64,000 nt of DNA from Verrucomicrobiota bacterium (lineage in GTDB: Bacteria; Verrucomicrobiota; Verrucomicrobiia; JADLBR01): positions 1-64,000 of the forward strand of contig JAKQKQ010000149.1 of the NCBI GenBank assembly GCA_029560585.1, read 5' to 3'. Below are positions 44,313 to 53,434 of this stretch, piece after piece (the stretch's first letter is position 1; the number at the start of each line of letters is the position of its first letter). The notes below the pieces were generated by a model, which made no database searches, was not told the DNA's origin, and was given only the letters and a program-made list of their open reading frames with translations. The position numbers and the translations under genes were made by a program.

Positions 44313-46346
44313 GTGAAGAAGTGGCTGTCGGTTCTGGCATGGGTCCTCGTGAGTCTGGCTGGCGCGGGCTCGCTGGCGGTCGTGGCGTTGGCGCGGGGGG
44401 AATCGGTGAGCGCGCTTTGGCTGGTGGTGGCGGCCTTTTGCGCCTTCGCGGTGAGCTATCGATTCTATAGCGCGTGGCTCATGGCCAAGGTGCTGGTGCT
44501 CGACGAGCGGCGCGCGACGCCGGCGTGCGTGCACGACGATGGCAAGGATTTCGTCAAGACGAACTCGTGGATGGTGTTCGGGCATCATTTTGCGGCGATC
44601 GCCGGGCCGGGGCCGCTGGTGGGACCGGTGCTCGCGGCGCAGTTCGGCTACTTGCCCGGGGCGCTGTGGATCCTGGTGGGGGCGACGCTGGGGGGCGGCG
44701 TGCACGACGCGGTGGTGATGTTCTGCTCGATGCGGCGCGATGGAAAATCTCTGGGGCAGATGGTCAAGGAGGAGATCGGGCAGTTTGCGGGGGTGATCGC
44801 CCTCGTGAGTATCTTGTCGATCATGGTGATCCTGATCGCGGTGCTGGCGCTGGTGGTGGTGAAGGCGTTGGCGGAGAGCCCGTGGGGACTGTTCACGATT
44901 GCGATGACCATACCGATCGCGATGGCGATGGGCGGTGCGCTGCGATTCGCGTGCCCGGACCGCATCGGGATGGTGAGCGCGTTCGGGGTGATCGCGCTGC
45001 TGGCGGCGGTCTGGGGCGGGCAATATGTGGCGCACCATCCGGTGTTCGCGCAGGTGATGACGCTGGACGGCCGATCGCTGGCCTGGGCGGTGATCCTGTA
45101 CGGTTTTGCGGCCTCGGCCCTGCCGGTGTGGCTGCTCCTGGCGCCGCGGGATTACCTCAGCACCTTCATGAAGATCGGGACCGTCGCCGCGCTGGCGGTC
45201 GCGATCCTTTTCATCGCGCCGCAGATGCACATGCCGCCGCTGACGAAATTCATCGACGGGACCGGTCTGGTGTTCGCGGGACCGGTCTTCCCCTTCTGTT
45301 TCATCACGATCGCGTGCGGTGCGGTGTCCGGCTTCCACGCCCTGATCTCTTCTGGGACGACGCCGAAGCTCATCACGCGCGAGTCGTGCGTGCGGACCAT
45401 CGGGTACGGGGCGATGATAACGGAGATGCTGGTGGGGATCATGGCGCTGATCGCGGCCTGCGCGCTGGAGCCGGGGGTCTATTTCGCGATCAATATGAAG
45501 GGCGATCCCGCCGCGGTGGTGCAGACGGTGACGGCCGCGGGGTTTCCGGTCACGGTCGATCAGATGGAGCGGCTGGCGCACGAGCTTGGCGAACACACGA
45601 TGTTTGGGCGGACGGGCGGCGCGCCGACGTTTGCGGTGGGGATGGCGGTGATGTTTTCCAAGGTGCTCGGGAGCCAGGGCGCCATCGCCCTCTGGTATCA
45701 CTTCGCGATCATGTTTGAGGCGCTGTTCATCCTGACGACCATCGACGCGGGGACCCGCGTTGGGCGGTTCCTCTTGCAGGATTTGCTGGGGCAGATCTGG
45801 CGGCCGCTGGCCGATACCCGGTCCAATGTGTCGAACGTGTTGACCAGCGCGCTCTTCGTGGCGACCTGGGGGTGGTTCCTGTACCAGGGCGTCATCGATC
45901 CGCTGGGCGGAATCAACAGCCTTTGGCCGATCTTTGGCATCGCGAACCAGCTGCTCGCGGTGATCGCGCTCGCGTTCGGGACCGCGGTGCTGATCAAGAT
46001 GGGCCGGGCGCGATACATCTGGGTGACGCTCGCGCCGCTGGGATGGCTGTTCACGGTGACGATGGTGGCGGGCTGGATGAAGATCTTCAGCGCCGATCCG
46101 AGGCTCGGTTTTCTGTCGGCCGCCGCCGGTCTGCGCGATAAGATCGCGGCGGGCGGGGCGCCGGAGCAGTTGGCCGAGTGGCGACACCTGCTGTTCAATA
46201 ACATGGTCAACGTCTTCGTGACGGGGGCGTTCATGGTGCTGGTGCTGTCCATCGTCATCGCCTGCGCCAGGGAGTGGTGGCTGCTCTTGAGTCGGACCAA
46301 ACGCGCGGAGCTGCGCGAGTCGCGATACGTGACGCTCCCGGCGTGA
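44313..46346 (+). CDS. cstA: CstA-family peptide/pyruvate transporter
   Basis: 677 residues from GTG 44313, with about 15 membrane segments. Family hallmarks: DDGKDFVKTNSWMVFGHHFAAIAGPGPLVGPVLAAQFGYLPG near the start, GGGVHDAVVMFCSMRRDGKSL, FITIACGAVSGFHALISSGTTPK and TTIDAGTRVGRF. CstA takes up peptides or pyruvate under carbon limitation. A -10-like TAATGA sits 7 nt before the GTG, with no ribosome site. Convergent with the zinc-ribbon gene. Confidence 0.94.
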   Translation: MKKWLSVLAWVLVSLAGAGSLAVVALARGESVSALWLVVAAFCAFAVSYRFYSAWLMAKVLVLDERRATPACVHDDGKDFVKTNSWMVFGHHFAAIAGPGPLVGPVLAAQFGYLPGALWILVGATLGGGVHDAVVMFCSMRRDGKSLGQMVKEEIGQFAGVIALVSILSIMVILIAVLALVVVKALAESPWGLFTIAMTIPIAMAMGGALRFACPDRIGMVSAFGVIALLAAVWGGQYVAHHPVFAQVMTLDGRSLAWAVILYGFAASALPVWLLLAPRDYLSTFMKIGTVAALAVAILFIAPQMHMPPLTKFIDGTGLVFAGPVFPFCFITIACGAVSGFHALISSGTTPKLITRESCVRTIGYGAMITEMLVGIMALIAACALEPGVYFAINMKGDPAAVVQTVTAAGFPVTVDQMERLAHELGEHTMFGRTGGAPTFAVGMAVMFSKVLGSQGAIALWYHFAIMFEALFILTTIDAGTRVGRFLLQDLLGQIWRPLADTRSNVSNVLTSALFVATWGWFLYQGVIDPLGGINSLWPIFGIANQLLAVIALAFGTAVLIKMGRARYIWVTLAPLGWLFTVTMVAGWMKIFSADPRLGFLSAAAGLRDKIAAGGAPEQLAEWRHLLFNNMVNVFVTGAFMVLVLSIVIACAREWWLLLSRTKRAELRESRYVTLPA

Positions 46347-46400
46347 GCGGGCACGGGTGCGCCGCGCCCTCGCCCGGGCCGGGCGCCCGGCGGCGGGATC

Positions 46401-46682
46401 CTACCAGCACCGCAGCAGGGCCATGGCGAGCATGACCGCGAGCAGGATCCCGGTGATCCACCAGATGGGGTGGATTCCACGCGGCGGGGCCGGCCCGGTG
46501 CCGAATTCCTCACGGATGAAAGAATCGTAGTCGAATCCGTCATCCGGCAGGTCGAGGCCGGAGCCCGCGTCATCCTCGCGCCAGCCGGATCGGTCGTCGG
46601 CGCCGCATTCCGGGCACGCACGCGCCCGGGGCGGGACCGGGGCCCCGCAGACCGGGCAATCGCCGGGAGGCCGGAACACCAT
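46401..46682 (-). CDS. Zinc-ribbon protein with C-terminal membrane helix
   Basis: 93 residues from ATG 46682. Zinc ribbon DCPVCGAPVPPRARACPECGADDRSGW (two CxxC pairs, residues about 8-32), an acidic linker with LPDDGFDYDSFIREEFG, and a C-terminal transmembrane helix (about 72-92). This short architecture is familiar from Verrucomicrobiota and relatives, but the function is unknown. Divergent from the polyprenyl synthase gene, with 135 nt between. Confidence 0.8.
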   Translation of the reverse strand: MVFRPPGDCPVCGAPVPPRARACPECGADDRSGWREDDAGSGLDLPDDGFDYDSFIREEFGTGPAPPRGIHPIWWITGILLAVMLAMALLRCW

Positions 46683-46817
46683 GGCCACAGGATGCGGCGT
46701 CCGGCGGTCGGCGCGAAAGGAAATTCGAATCTTTGCATTTTGGCCGATCATCGGGTGGGGTGAATACCTCAGGGGAAGAGCGGTTGCGCGGGACAACGCC
46801 TATGTTATCTCGCCCAA

Positions 46818-47903
46818 ATGGCAGGCCCAAACCTTTTGACTCCGGATGCGATGCGGGAGACACATGGTCGATTCGAGACCTATCTCCACGAGTTTCTTGC
46901 CCGGCACCAGGAGCGCTACGCTTACGGCGATTGGGTCGAGTGCCTTTATCTTGACGTCGCGGAGCACGTCACACGAAAAGGCAAACGGGTACGTCCGTTG
47001 CTGTTTCTCGGGTCGCTCGCGGCGTTTTCTGACAATGGCGAATCGCTTGCAGAGCCGGCACTGCGGATTGCCGTGGGCGTGGAGCTCTTGCACGCATCGA
47101 TCCTGATTCGAGATGACGTGATAGACCGCAGCGAGCGACGGTGGGGGTTGCCGACATTCCAAAAGCAGGTCGAGGGGCGGCTGGGCAGGCGGGCCGGGCG
47201 GGAGCGGGCGGGGCAAAACATCGCGATGGTGGTAGGCGAGATTCTCCACGCCCTGGCCATCGAGTGCGTCGCCGCGGCCGACTTCCCGGAAGAGCGACGG
47301 GATCTGGCGCTGCGCGAATTCTTGTCACTTGCGACGGAGACGTGCTGCGGGATGATCCAGGAGACCACGCTGGGATTGCGGGATATCTCGCGGGTCTCCG
47401 CCGAGGAGATCCGCCAGATGTATGCCCTGAAGACGACCCGCTACACGATCGAAGGCCCACTCGTTCTCGGGGCGATGCTGGCCGGTGCCTCGGACGACAC
47501 GATTCTGGCGATCCGGGAGTTTTCTGTGCCCGTGGGATTGGCTTTTCAGATCGCCAGCGATCTGCGGGACTTCGGGCATTTCGATGTCTCGGATCCCCTG
47601 TTCCAGAGCGACCTGCTCGAGGGGAAGAAGACGCTGCTGGTGCGCGAAGCCTTCGAGAGGCTAAACGAATGCGAGCGATCTTTCCTGCAACTCTGCATGG
47701 ACAACCCCTCACTCGGCGAGCCCTCGATCCACAAGGTCGATGAGCTGATCCGGAAATCTGGTGCGGTGGCCGTCCTCGAGGCCGAGGTCACGCGCCTTTT
47801 CGGGATGGCGCGGGAGATACTGGAGACGCCGGTCCTGACGCCGGCGCAACGCGATGGACTCCGCTTTCTCAAGGCTTGCGTGCGCTCGCAGGTTGCGCGG
47901 TGA
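46818..47903 (+). CDS. Trans-isoprenyl diphosphate synthase
   Basis: 361 residues, all-helical polyprenyl synthase. First aspartate-rich motif LIRDDVIDRSERR (DDxxD), preceded by GKRVRPLLFL; lysines of ALKTTRYTIEGP; the second motif reads QIASDLRDFG, so the first Asp of the usual DDxxD is Ser. Chain length cannot be deduced. It uses IPP/DMAPP from the MEP pathway (ispD here). TTGCGC-16-TATCTC ends 6 nt before the ATG and there is no ribosome site, again fitting a leaderless message. Confidence 0.88.
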   Translation: MAGPNLLTPDAMRETHGRFETYLHEFLARHQERYAYGDWVECLYLDVAEHVTRKGKRVRPLLFLGSLAAFSDNGESLAEPALRIAVGVELLHASILIRDDVIDRSERRWGLPTFQKQVEGRLGRRAGRERAGQNIAMVVGEILHALAIECVAAADFPEERRDLALREFLSLATETCCGMIQETTLGLRDISRVSAEEIRQMYALKTTRYTIEGPLVLGAMLAGASDDTILAIREFSVPVGLAFQIASDLRDFGHFDVSDPLFQSDLLEGKKTLLVREAFERLNECERSFLQLCMDNPSLGEPSIHKVDELIRKSGAVAVLEAEVTRLFGMAREILETPVLTPAQRDGLRFLKACVRSQVAR

Positions 47904-48002
47904 GCGGGCGCCGGATCGGCAACAGCGGCAGGTGGCGGCCGACCGATAGCGGCATTCCACCCCGCTCAGGTTGGACGGCCAGACGCCCCTGCGCGATGCG
48001 GA

Positions 48003-49127
48003 TCACGTCGGCCCCAGCTGCGGTGGCGGGATCATGGCAGGTTTCCGCGCCGCGGTGGTCTGCGCGAGGGACCTGCGCCCCGCGCGCGACGACACGATGG
48101 CGCCGAGGCCGACAAAGCTCCCGGCGATGAATATCAGCATGCCGAGCGCACCGAGCGCGAGCCCAAATGGCGCGCGGGGGCCGGTCGTGATGTTGATGAT
48201 GTCGCCGAGGATGGCGGCGGCCTGTAGCACCGCGAGGCCGATCATGGTCTGGAACATCGGGCCCCTTGAACCAAACCAGCGGCGCCCGAGGGCATGGCCG
48301 AACGCCACGTATCCCACCAATTGGCCGAGTCCCACGGCGAGCACGGCGAGGGGCACCAGCGGTAGCCCGACCACCGTTATCGCGAGAATGATGAGCGCCA
48401 CCGGCAACACGATCATCAGCGTAAGCCCGAGGAGCGCCGATCGCCCGAAATCGCCTTCGACATGCTCGGTCACCCGCGCGAACTGCACGGGGATGAACGT
48501 CGTCATCAGCAGGGCGATGAAGGCCAATAGCCCGAAGAAGGCGATCTCCAGAAAGAAGAATAAAACGGCCTGATGGTGCGCCTTTCCGGTGCGGTCGGCG
48601 GTGGCGATGGTGGCCTTTCCAAAGCCGGGCGCGATCGGACCCAGATGCTTCATCAGGTCGAGGGGGAAGCTGGCGACGTTCACCTTGTTGCCGCCGATTT
48701 TTGCGGCCGGATCGATTTCGGCGGCGCTTCCGACCGTGACGAGGTCGCCGCCGATCTGTGCGCTCGGCCCGACCTTCACCGTTCCCCCGACGCAGACGGC
48801 ATCGCCATTCACCTTGCCGTTGATGGTGAGATTGCCGGCGACCACGACGGCCGCGCCCGCGACGGTCTCATGCTCGCCAATGACTGCACTTTGACCCATG
48901 AGAACGAGGTCGCCCGACGTCTGCTTCGCGGTCGTCACCGGGGTTGCCGGGGTGGATTTGGCGGCCTCGGGCATCTTGAGTTGGGGACTCGCGTTAGTGG
49001 GGTTGGTGGGGACACTAGTGGCATCGGTCGCCCCCCGGCATGGCGCCAGGGAGGCCACATGGAATAGTGCGACAACGAGCGCCGTCGCGTGGAGGGTGGG
49101 TAGCAGGGCGTGCTTTGCGGTTTTCAT
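48003..49127 (-). CDS. Exported bactofilin-like polymer-forming plus membrane protein
   Basis: 374 residues with a signal peptide (about 1-33). A Thr/Pro-rich linker leads to a short right-handed beta-helix typical of bactofilin/polymer-forming domains (about 70-155: DLVLMGQSAVIGEHETVAGAAVVVAGNLTINGKVNGDAVCVGG...), then four or five membrane segments (about 185-360). Such proteins often sit beside ECF sigma and zinc-finger anti-sigma genes and are thought to act in envelope sensing. It begins 9 nt after the anti-sigma gene. Confidence 0.8.
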   Translation of the reverse strand: MKTAKHALLPTLHATALVVALFHVASLAPCRGATDATSVPTNPTNASPQLKMPEAAKSTPATPVTTAKQTSGDLVLMGQSAVIGEHETVAGAAVVVAGNLTINGKVNGDAVCVGGTVKVGPSAQIGGDLVTVGSAAEIDPAAKIGGNKVNVASFPLDLMKHLGPIAPGFGKATIATADRTGKAHHQAVLFFFLEIAFFGLLAFIALLMTTFIPVQFARVTEHVEGDFGRSALLGLTLMIVLPVALIILAITVVGLPLVPLAVLAVGLGQLVGYVAFGHALGRRWFGSRGPMFQTMIGLAVLQAAAILGDIINITTGPRAPFGLALGALGMLIFIAGSFVGLGAIVSSRAGRRSLAQTTAARKPAMIPPPQLGPT

Positions 49128-49136
49128 AGGGATTCC

Positions 49137-49712
49137 TCAGAGGGACAGGATGGGTACACGGGCGAGGCGATGGCCGAACTTCGTGACGATGACCATCACC
49201 AGCAGGGCCGCAAGTGCGGAGGCGTAATACGTGGCCAGCCAATCGACGCCCGGCCACGACAGCTTGGCCAGGGCGCCGCCGATGGGCACCATGCATCGGC
49301 CGAGCGTGATGGCCGTTCCAGCCATCGTATTCGCCAAAGGTGCGACCACCCGCGTGGCGCAACTGACGGCATCCCAGATCGATTCCGACAGGGTAAGCCA
49401 AGTCGCAACGAACAGGGCAGATGCGATGCAGGTGCCCACTGCCGCGGCCCACGAGAGACGCCGCTGAACGCGAACACGGCGCATCCGCGCGGCGGCGATG
49501 CCCCGGGCGATGGATGCCGCAAACCCCGGCCCCGGCTCGGGTGTGGGCAGCGCGCGCAACGAGGCGATCGCCAATTCGCCGGCCGAGAGCAGCCCGGCGC
49601 ACGCGCCGCACGCTCCCACGTGGAGGTCGAGGCGGCGGCGATCGTTTTCCGCCAACTCGCCATCGAGGGAGGCATGGATCATCGGGCGGATCTTATCGCA
49701 CGGGTCGGTCAT
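49137..49712 (-). CDS. Membrane-anchored zinc-finger anti-sigma factor
   Basis: 191 residues. The anti-sigma zinc finger is H31-x3-C35-x2-C38 in LDLHVGACGACAGLL, after a helix SLDGELAENDRRRLD. Hydrophobic segments near 87-106 and 160-178 suggest two membrane spans. It should hold the adjacent sigma factor inactive until an envelope signal arrives. It starts 11 nt after the sigma gene. Confidence 0.87.
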   Translation of the reverse strand: MTDPCDKIRPMIHASLDGELAENDRRRLDLHVGACGACAGLLSAGELAIASLRALPTPEPGPGFAASIARGIAAARMRRVRVQRRLSWAAAVGTCIASALFVATWLTLSESIWDAVSCATRVVAPLANTMAGTAITLGRCMVPIGGALAKLSWPGVDWLATYYASALAALLVMVIVTKFGHRLARVPILSL

Positions 49713-49723
49713 AGGTTGCTCTA

Positions 49724-50299
49724 TCACGTGGATACGAACGGCAGCAGGATTTGTTGCAATTTTTCCCGGCCGCGATGGATGCGGATTTTGACGGTGGCCA
49801 TGGGCAGGCCGAGCGCCTCGCTGATCTCCTCGTAACTGAGGCCATCGACGTGGCGCAGCACCAGCACCGACCGATAGGGGGGCGGCAGGCTCTCCAGGGC
49901 TCGCTCCACGGCGCGGGCGAGTTCGGCGCGCCCCGCGAGGTCGACCGGCGAGGGGCCCGGATCGGGGATGCGCGAGCCCGGGTCGAAGGCGTCGCCCGCG
50001 GGATCGAGCGGGATCGTGGGGACGCGGCGCTTTCGCAGGGCATCCAGACAGTGGTTGTGGGCGATGCGGAAGAGAAAGGGCGACAGCGCCCTGTCCGGGT
50101 CGAATTGCGGGATCGCGAGGTGCAGTTTCACGAAGATCTCCTGCGCGAGATCCTCGGCCCCGGAGCCGCACATGCGGTAACAGTACGACAGGATGCGGCG
50201 GCCATAGATATCGATTATCTTGGCGAACGCGTCGCCGTCGCCGGCGCGGGTGGCCCCGACGAGTGCCCGTTCATCCGGTGCTTTTTCGGAATCGTGCAT
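49724..50299 (-). CDS. ECF RNA polymerase sigma factor
   Basis: 191 residues. Sigma region 2 at about 25-95 (YGRRILSYCYRMCGSGAEDLAQEIFVKLH; FDPDRALSPFLFRIAHNHCLDALRKRR) and region 4 at about 125-180 (ALESLPPPYRSVLVLRHVDGLSYEEISEALGLPMATVKIRIHRGREKL). The linker is long and Pro/Asp-rich. First gene of the sigma/anti-sigma/bactofilin-like set, with a candidate self-regulated promoter at 50316-50357. Confidence 0.93.
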   Translation of the reverse strand: MHDSEKAPDERALVGATRAGDGDAFAKIIDIYGRRILSYCYRMCGSGAEDLAQEIFVKLHLAIPQFDPDRALSPFLFRIAHNHCLDALRKRRVPTIPLDPAGDAFDPGSRIPDPGPSPVDLAGRAELARAVERALESLPPPYRSVLVLRHVDGLSYEEISEALGLPMATVKIRIHRGREKLQQILLPFVST

Positions 50300-50315
50300 C
50301 TATGTTGGGCCGGCC

Positions 50316-50357
50316 CCTGTCAGGGATAATATACGCTGCCGACAGGTGCTTGTTACA
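50316..50357 (-). promoter_or_regulatory. Candidate promoter and operator of the sigma gene
   Basis: On the minus strand: TGTAACAA, about 16 nt, then CGTATATT. The AAC plus CGT pair at this distance resembles ECF-dependent promoters, so autoregulation is likely. The inverted repeat CCTGTC (50316-50321)/GACAGG (50341-50346) flanks the -10 region. The plus strand carries TTGGGC-16-TAATAT over the same bases, a possible opposing start. Confidence 0.45.
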
Positions 50358-51549
50358 GCGCGCCGCCGTTGCCGCGATACAAGAATTCTCGGACAAGCAT
50401 GGTCGCGTGTGCCTGGTGCTGCGTGACATCGATGCGCAACTTCGGGTCGGCCGCCCCGTTCATGACCCCCCCGACGGCCTTCGGATCCTGCGTCGAATGA
50501 AAGCGCAGGTACGCGTTTTGCGACGGGTTGCCCACCTGCCACGACAGCAGCCTGGCGAGTCCCCGCTGGATGACCGATTCGATCTTCTCCATCGCCGCGC
50601 GGTCATTTGCGAGGCGGGCAAGCTCCCATGCGTGCGCCAATCCCTCGTATGCGTAGCCCGTGTTGCGGCCGCGCTCGAGCGTCCGGTGGACGTCGATCAT
50701 CCAGTAGGCCAGATCGATGACGCGGCGCGGGTATGCCTCAACGTTTGGCCAACCCGACGTGGCAAGTTCGTAGAATGACATCGAACCCCACTGATAGAAT
50801 CCCTTGGTCTGGTCGCTGTCGGGATGACGCTTCAGCGCGGCGACCACGTGTTCGGAATACATCGCCTCGGCAGAGGCGAGTGCGGCGCCCTGATACTTCG
50901 TGAGGCCCAGATACTTGGCCGCCCTCACAAGTGCCAGCAGCGTCTCACCGTCGGAATAGGGCGATGGCTCTCCGGAACCCCGCCCGTCCTCGAGCCCATA
51001 CCCGCCATGGAAGAGGCCCCCCGGCGTCCGCAGCGAGATCAAGAACTCGAGATACTGCTCAAGCTGCAGCCGGTGCGCGGCGTCCGGCGCCGTCGAGGAA
51101 CGCAGGAACTCGATGAGCGCGAGCGCCATGAGCGCAACGGTCCCCGTCTTGCCCTCGTCTTCTCCCGGATAGCGGATGAAGCGTTTGCCATCCCGTAGCC
51201 CGCTTGCGCGCTTGAAGAAATCCAATCCCTTCCGGATGGCCGCCGAGGTTCGCTCCGACGGGGTGCGGCGATGGAGCAGGCAAAGACCCCAGAGGGCACC
51301 CGCCTGACGGACGGAGCTATCCTCCTCGCTTTCGCACTTCCGCGTAAAATCGTACTCGTAGGTGAAGTTCCCGGCCGCCTTCTGGTTGTTCAGCAGGAAT
51401 TCGAGATTCATGGTGATCGCGTGGTCAATCGCATCCGCGGGAATTCTTTCCGCGGCCCGCGGGGTTGTATCGGGCGCGGCGCGCAAGGGGAACGAGGCGA
51501 TGACCACTAGCCCGAGCATCAACAGAGCGGCCCTCAGCGCACCCATCAC
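50353..51549 (-). CDS. Exported alpha/alpha-toroid protein
   Basis: 398 residues with a signal peptide (about 1-25). Helical repeats of prenyltransferase/squalene-cyclase or glycosidase type: HAITMNLEFLLNNQKAAGNFTYEYDF, VRQAGALWGLCLLHRR, ALMALALIEFLRSS, LEFLISLRTPGGLFHGGYG, SDGETLLALVRAAKYLGL, GYAYEGLAHAWELARLA. This looks like a six- or seven-hairpin toroid. No catalytic residues can be assigned. Distance to the sigma gene is 53 nt, but it lies upstream of that gene's own promoter. Confidence 0.65.
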   Translation of the reverse strand: MMGALRAALLMLGLVVIASFPLRAAPDTTPRAAERIPADAIDHAITMNLEFLLNNQKAAGNFTYEYDFTRKCESEEDSSVRQAGALWGLCLLHRRTPSERTSAAIRKGLDFFKRASGLRDGKRFIRYPGEDEGKTGTVALMALALIEFLRSSTAPDAAHRLQLEQYLEFLISLRTPGGLFHGGYGLEDGRGSGEPSPYSDGETLLALVRAAKYLGLTKYQGAALASAEAMYSEHVVAALKRHPDSDQTKGFYQWGSMSFYELATSGWPNVEAYPRRVIDLAYWMIDVHRTLERGRNTGYAYEGLAHAWELARLANDRAAMEKIESVIQRGLARLLSWQVGNPSQNAYLRFHSTQDPKAVGGVMNGAADPKLRIDVTQHQAHATMLVREFLYRGNGGAL

Positions 51550-51563
51550 GCGCCCAGGTTAGC

Positions 51564-51595
51564 AGCCTGTCGGACTTTGGGAAGTCCGACAGGCT
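51564..51595. repeat. Perfect 14-bp hairpin, TIR-like family
   Basis: AGCCTGTCGGACTT-TGGG-AAGTCCGACAGGCT, extended outwards by TTAGC/TAA. The left edge TAGCAGCCTGTCGGA is the same type as 5639 and the terminal repeats of the 34928 element. It marks the start of an 841-bp gene-free repeat island (51550-52390). Confidence 0.8.
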
Positions 51596-51620
51596 AACTC
51601 GAGAATTCAGATGCCGGGCA

Positions 51621-51677
51621 GTAGGAGCCTGCTTGCAGCCGATTCCGTGCGCGAATCGCGCGCAAGCGCGCTCCTGC
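51621..51677. repeat. R2 REP pair (GTAGGAGC family)
   Basis: GTAGGAGCCTGCTTGCAGCC faces ATCGCGCGCAAGCGCGCTCCT across a short spacer. It is the same unit as 55924-55973. The GTAGGAGC...GCTTGC form closely resembles the REP sequences of pseudomonads mobilised by REP-associated tyrosine transposases. Between here and 51958 are weaker palindromes (CCGGCAGCCGCCGG; GTCGCCTGTGTCAGGCGGC) and no gene. Confidence 0.75.
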
Positions 51678-51958
51678 GTCTCATCTTCACCTCCGGTGGT
51701 CCGGCAGCCGCCGGATGAGGTCTGGGTTCCAGATTGCGTGGGACTGGCGTCGGTCACGCCAGACATTCGCACGCGTTTGGCGTCTCGAAGAGACTCCCCA
51801 CAGGTCTTGTGGGTCGCCTGTGTCAGGCGGCAACGGGCGTCGAGTTTCCCCATGAATGTTGCGGCGCCCTCCGGCGCCGTCCGCGGGGGCGATCGACTCT
51901 CCAAGGATCGCGCCCGCCACCCGGCCAGGGGAAGGATCGCGATCTGGATGGCGCAGCA

Positions 51959-52188
51959 CTAGCCTGCATGTTTCACACTTCCGCGTGAAACATGCAGGCT
52001 CAAAGGAAAACCACGCTCCGAAAAACGCAATTTTGGAGGGTCTGGTGCCACCGATCCGCGAAACACACTCTGCAAGCGCGAAAAGTCCCAGTCTTTGCCA
52101 GACCTTTCCCAATAAATGGCTCTCATGGCGCGGTTTTCCCAGAGCCCGGAATTTCACAGCCCGCAAGGCTGTGAAATATCCGGGCTAG
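51959..52188 (+). repeat. R1 element, copy C (complete, 230 bp)
   Basis: Bounded by CTAG (51959-51962) and CTAG (52185-52188). Left hairpin 51961-52000, subterminal GGAAAACCACGC, core, inverse GCGCGGTTTTCC, right hairpin about 52143-52187. It is about 98% identical to copy A over 141 bp. Downstream, 52189-52390 holds the leader of the isomerase gene with an AAGGAG site. Confidence 0.93.
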
Positions 52189-52390
52189 GGCTTTCCCGGC
52201 GACGGGAAGAAGGCCCAGGGCGTGTTCAAGAAAATGGCGATGAAGATCCGGTTTCGGGAATGAGGCGGATCCGGGCGCGCCGGAGATGTCGTGTTTGGCA
52301 TATCCGATGTCGCATGGGCACAATACTTAATTCACAGCGGGACCTTAGACTGCATACTGCAAGGGCGCTCGACGAAAGGAGACTGCGGCG

Positions 52391-53386
<996 letters not shown>

Positions 53387-53434
53387 TCGGCGAATCGACG
53401 GGAGAGGGGTTCCGGCATCCGCAATCAGGAGACC

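Noticed and set aside
44124-46187. 687-codon open frame antisense to cstA
   Set aside because: Composition is dominated by His/Arg/Asp from the reverse of membrane codons; CstA is unmistakable on the plus strand.
46378-46391. Bidirectional terminator between cstA and the zinc-ribbon gene
   Set aside because: GCCGGGCGCCCGGC is palindromic but short and has no T-run on either side; chance is likely in such GC-rich DNA.
51550-52190. CRISPR array
   Set aside because: The repeated units here are different families, each internally palindromic and irregularly spaced, with no spacers of equal length and no cas genes.
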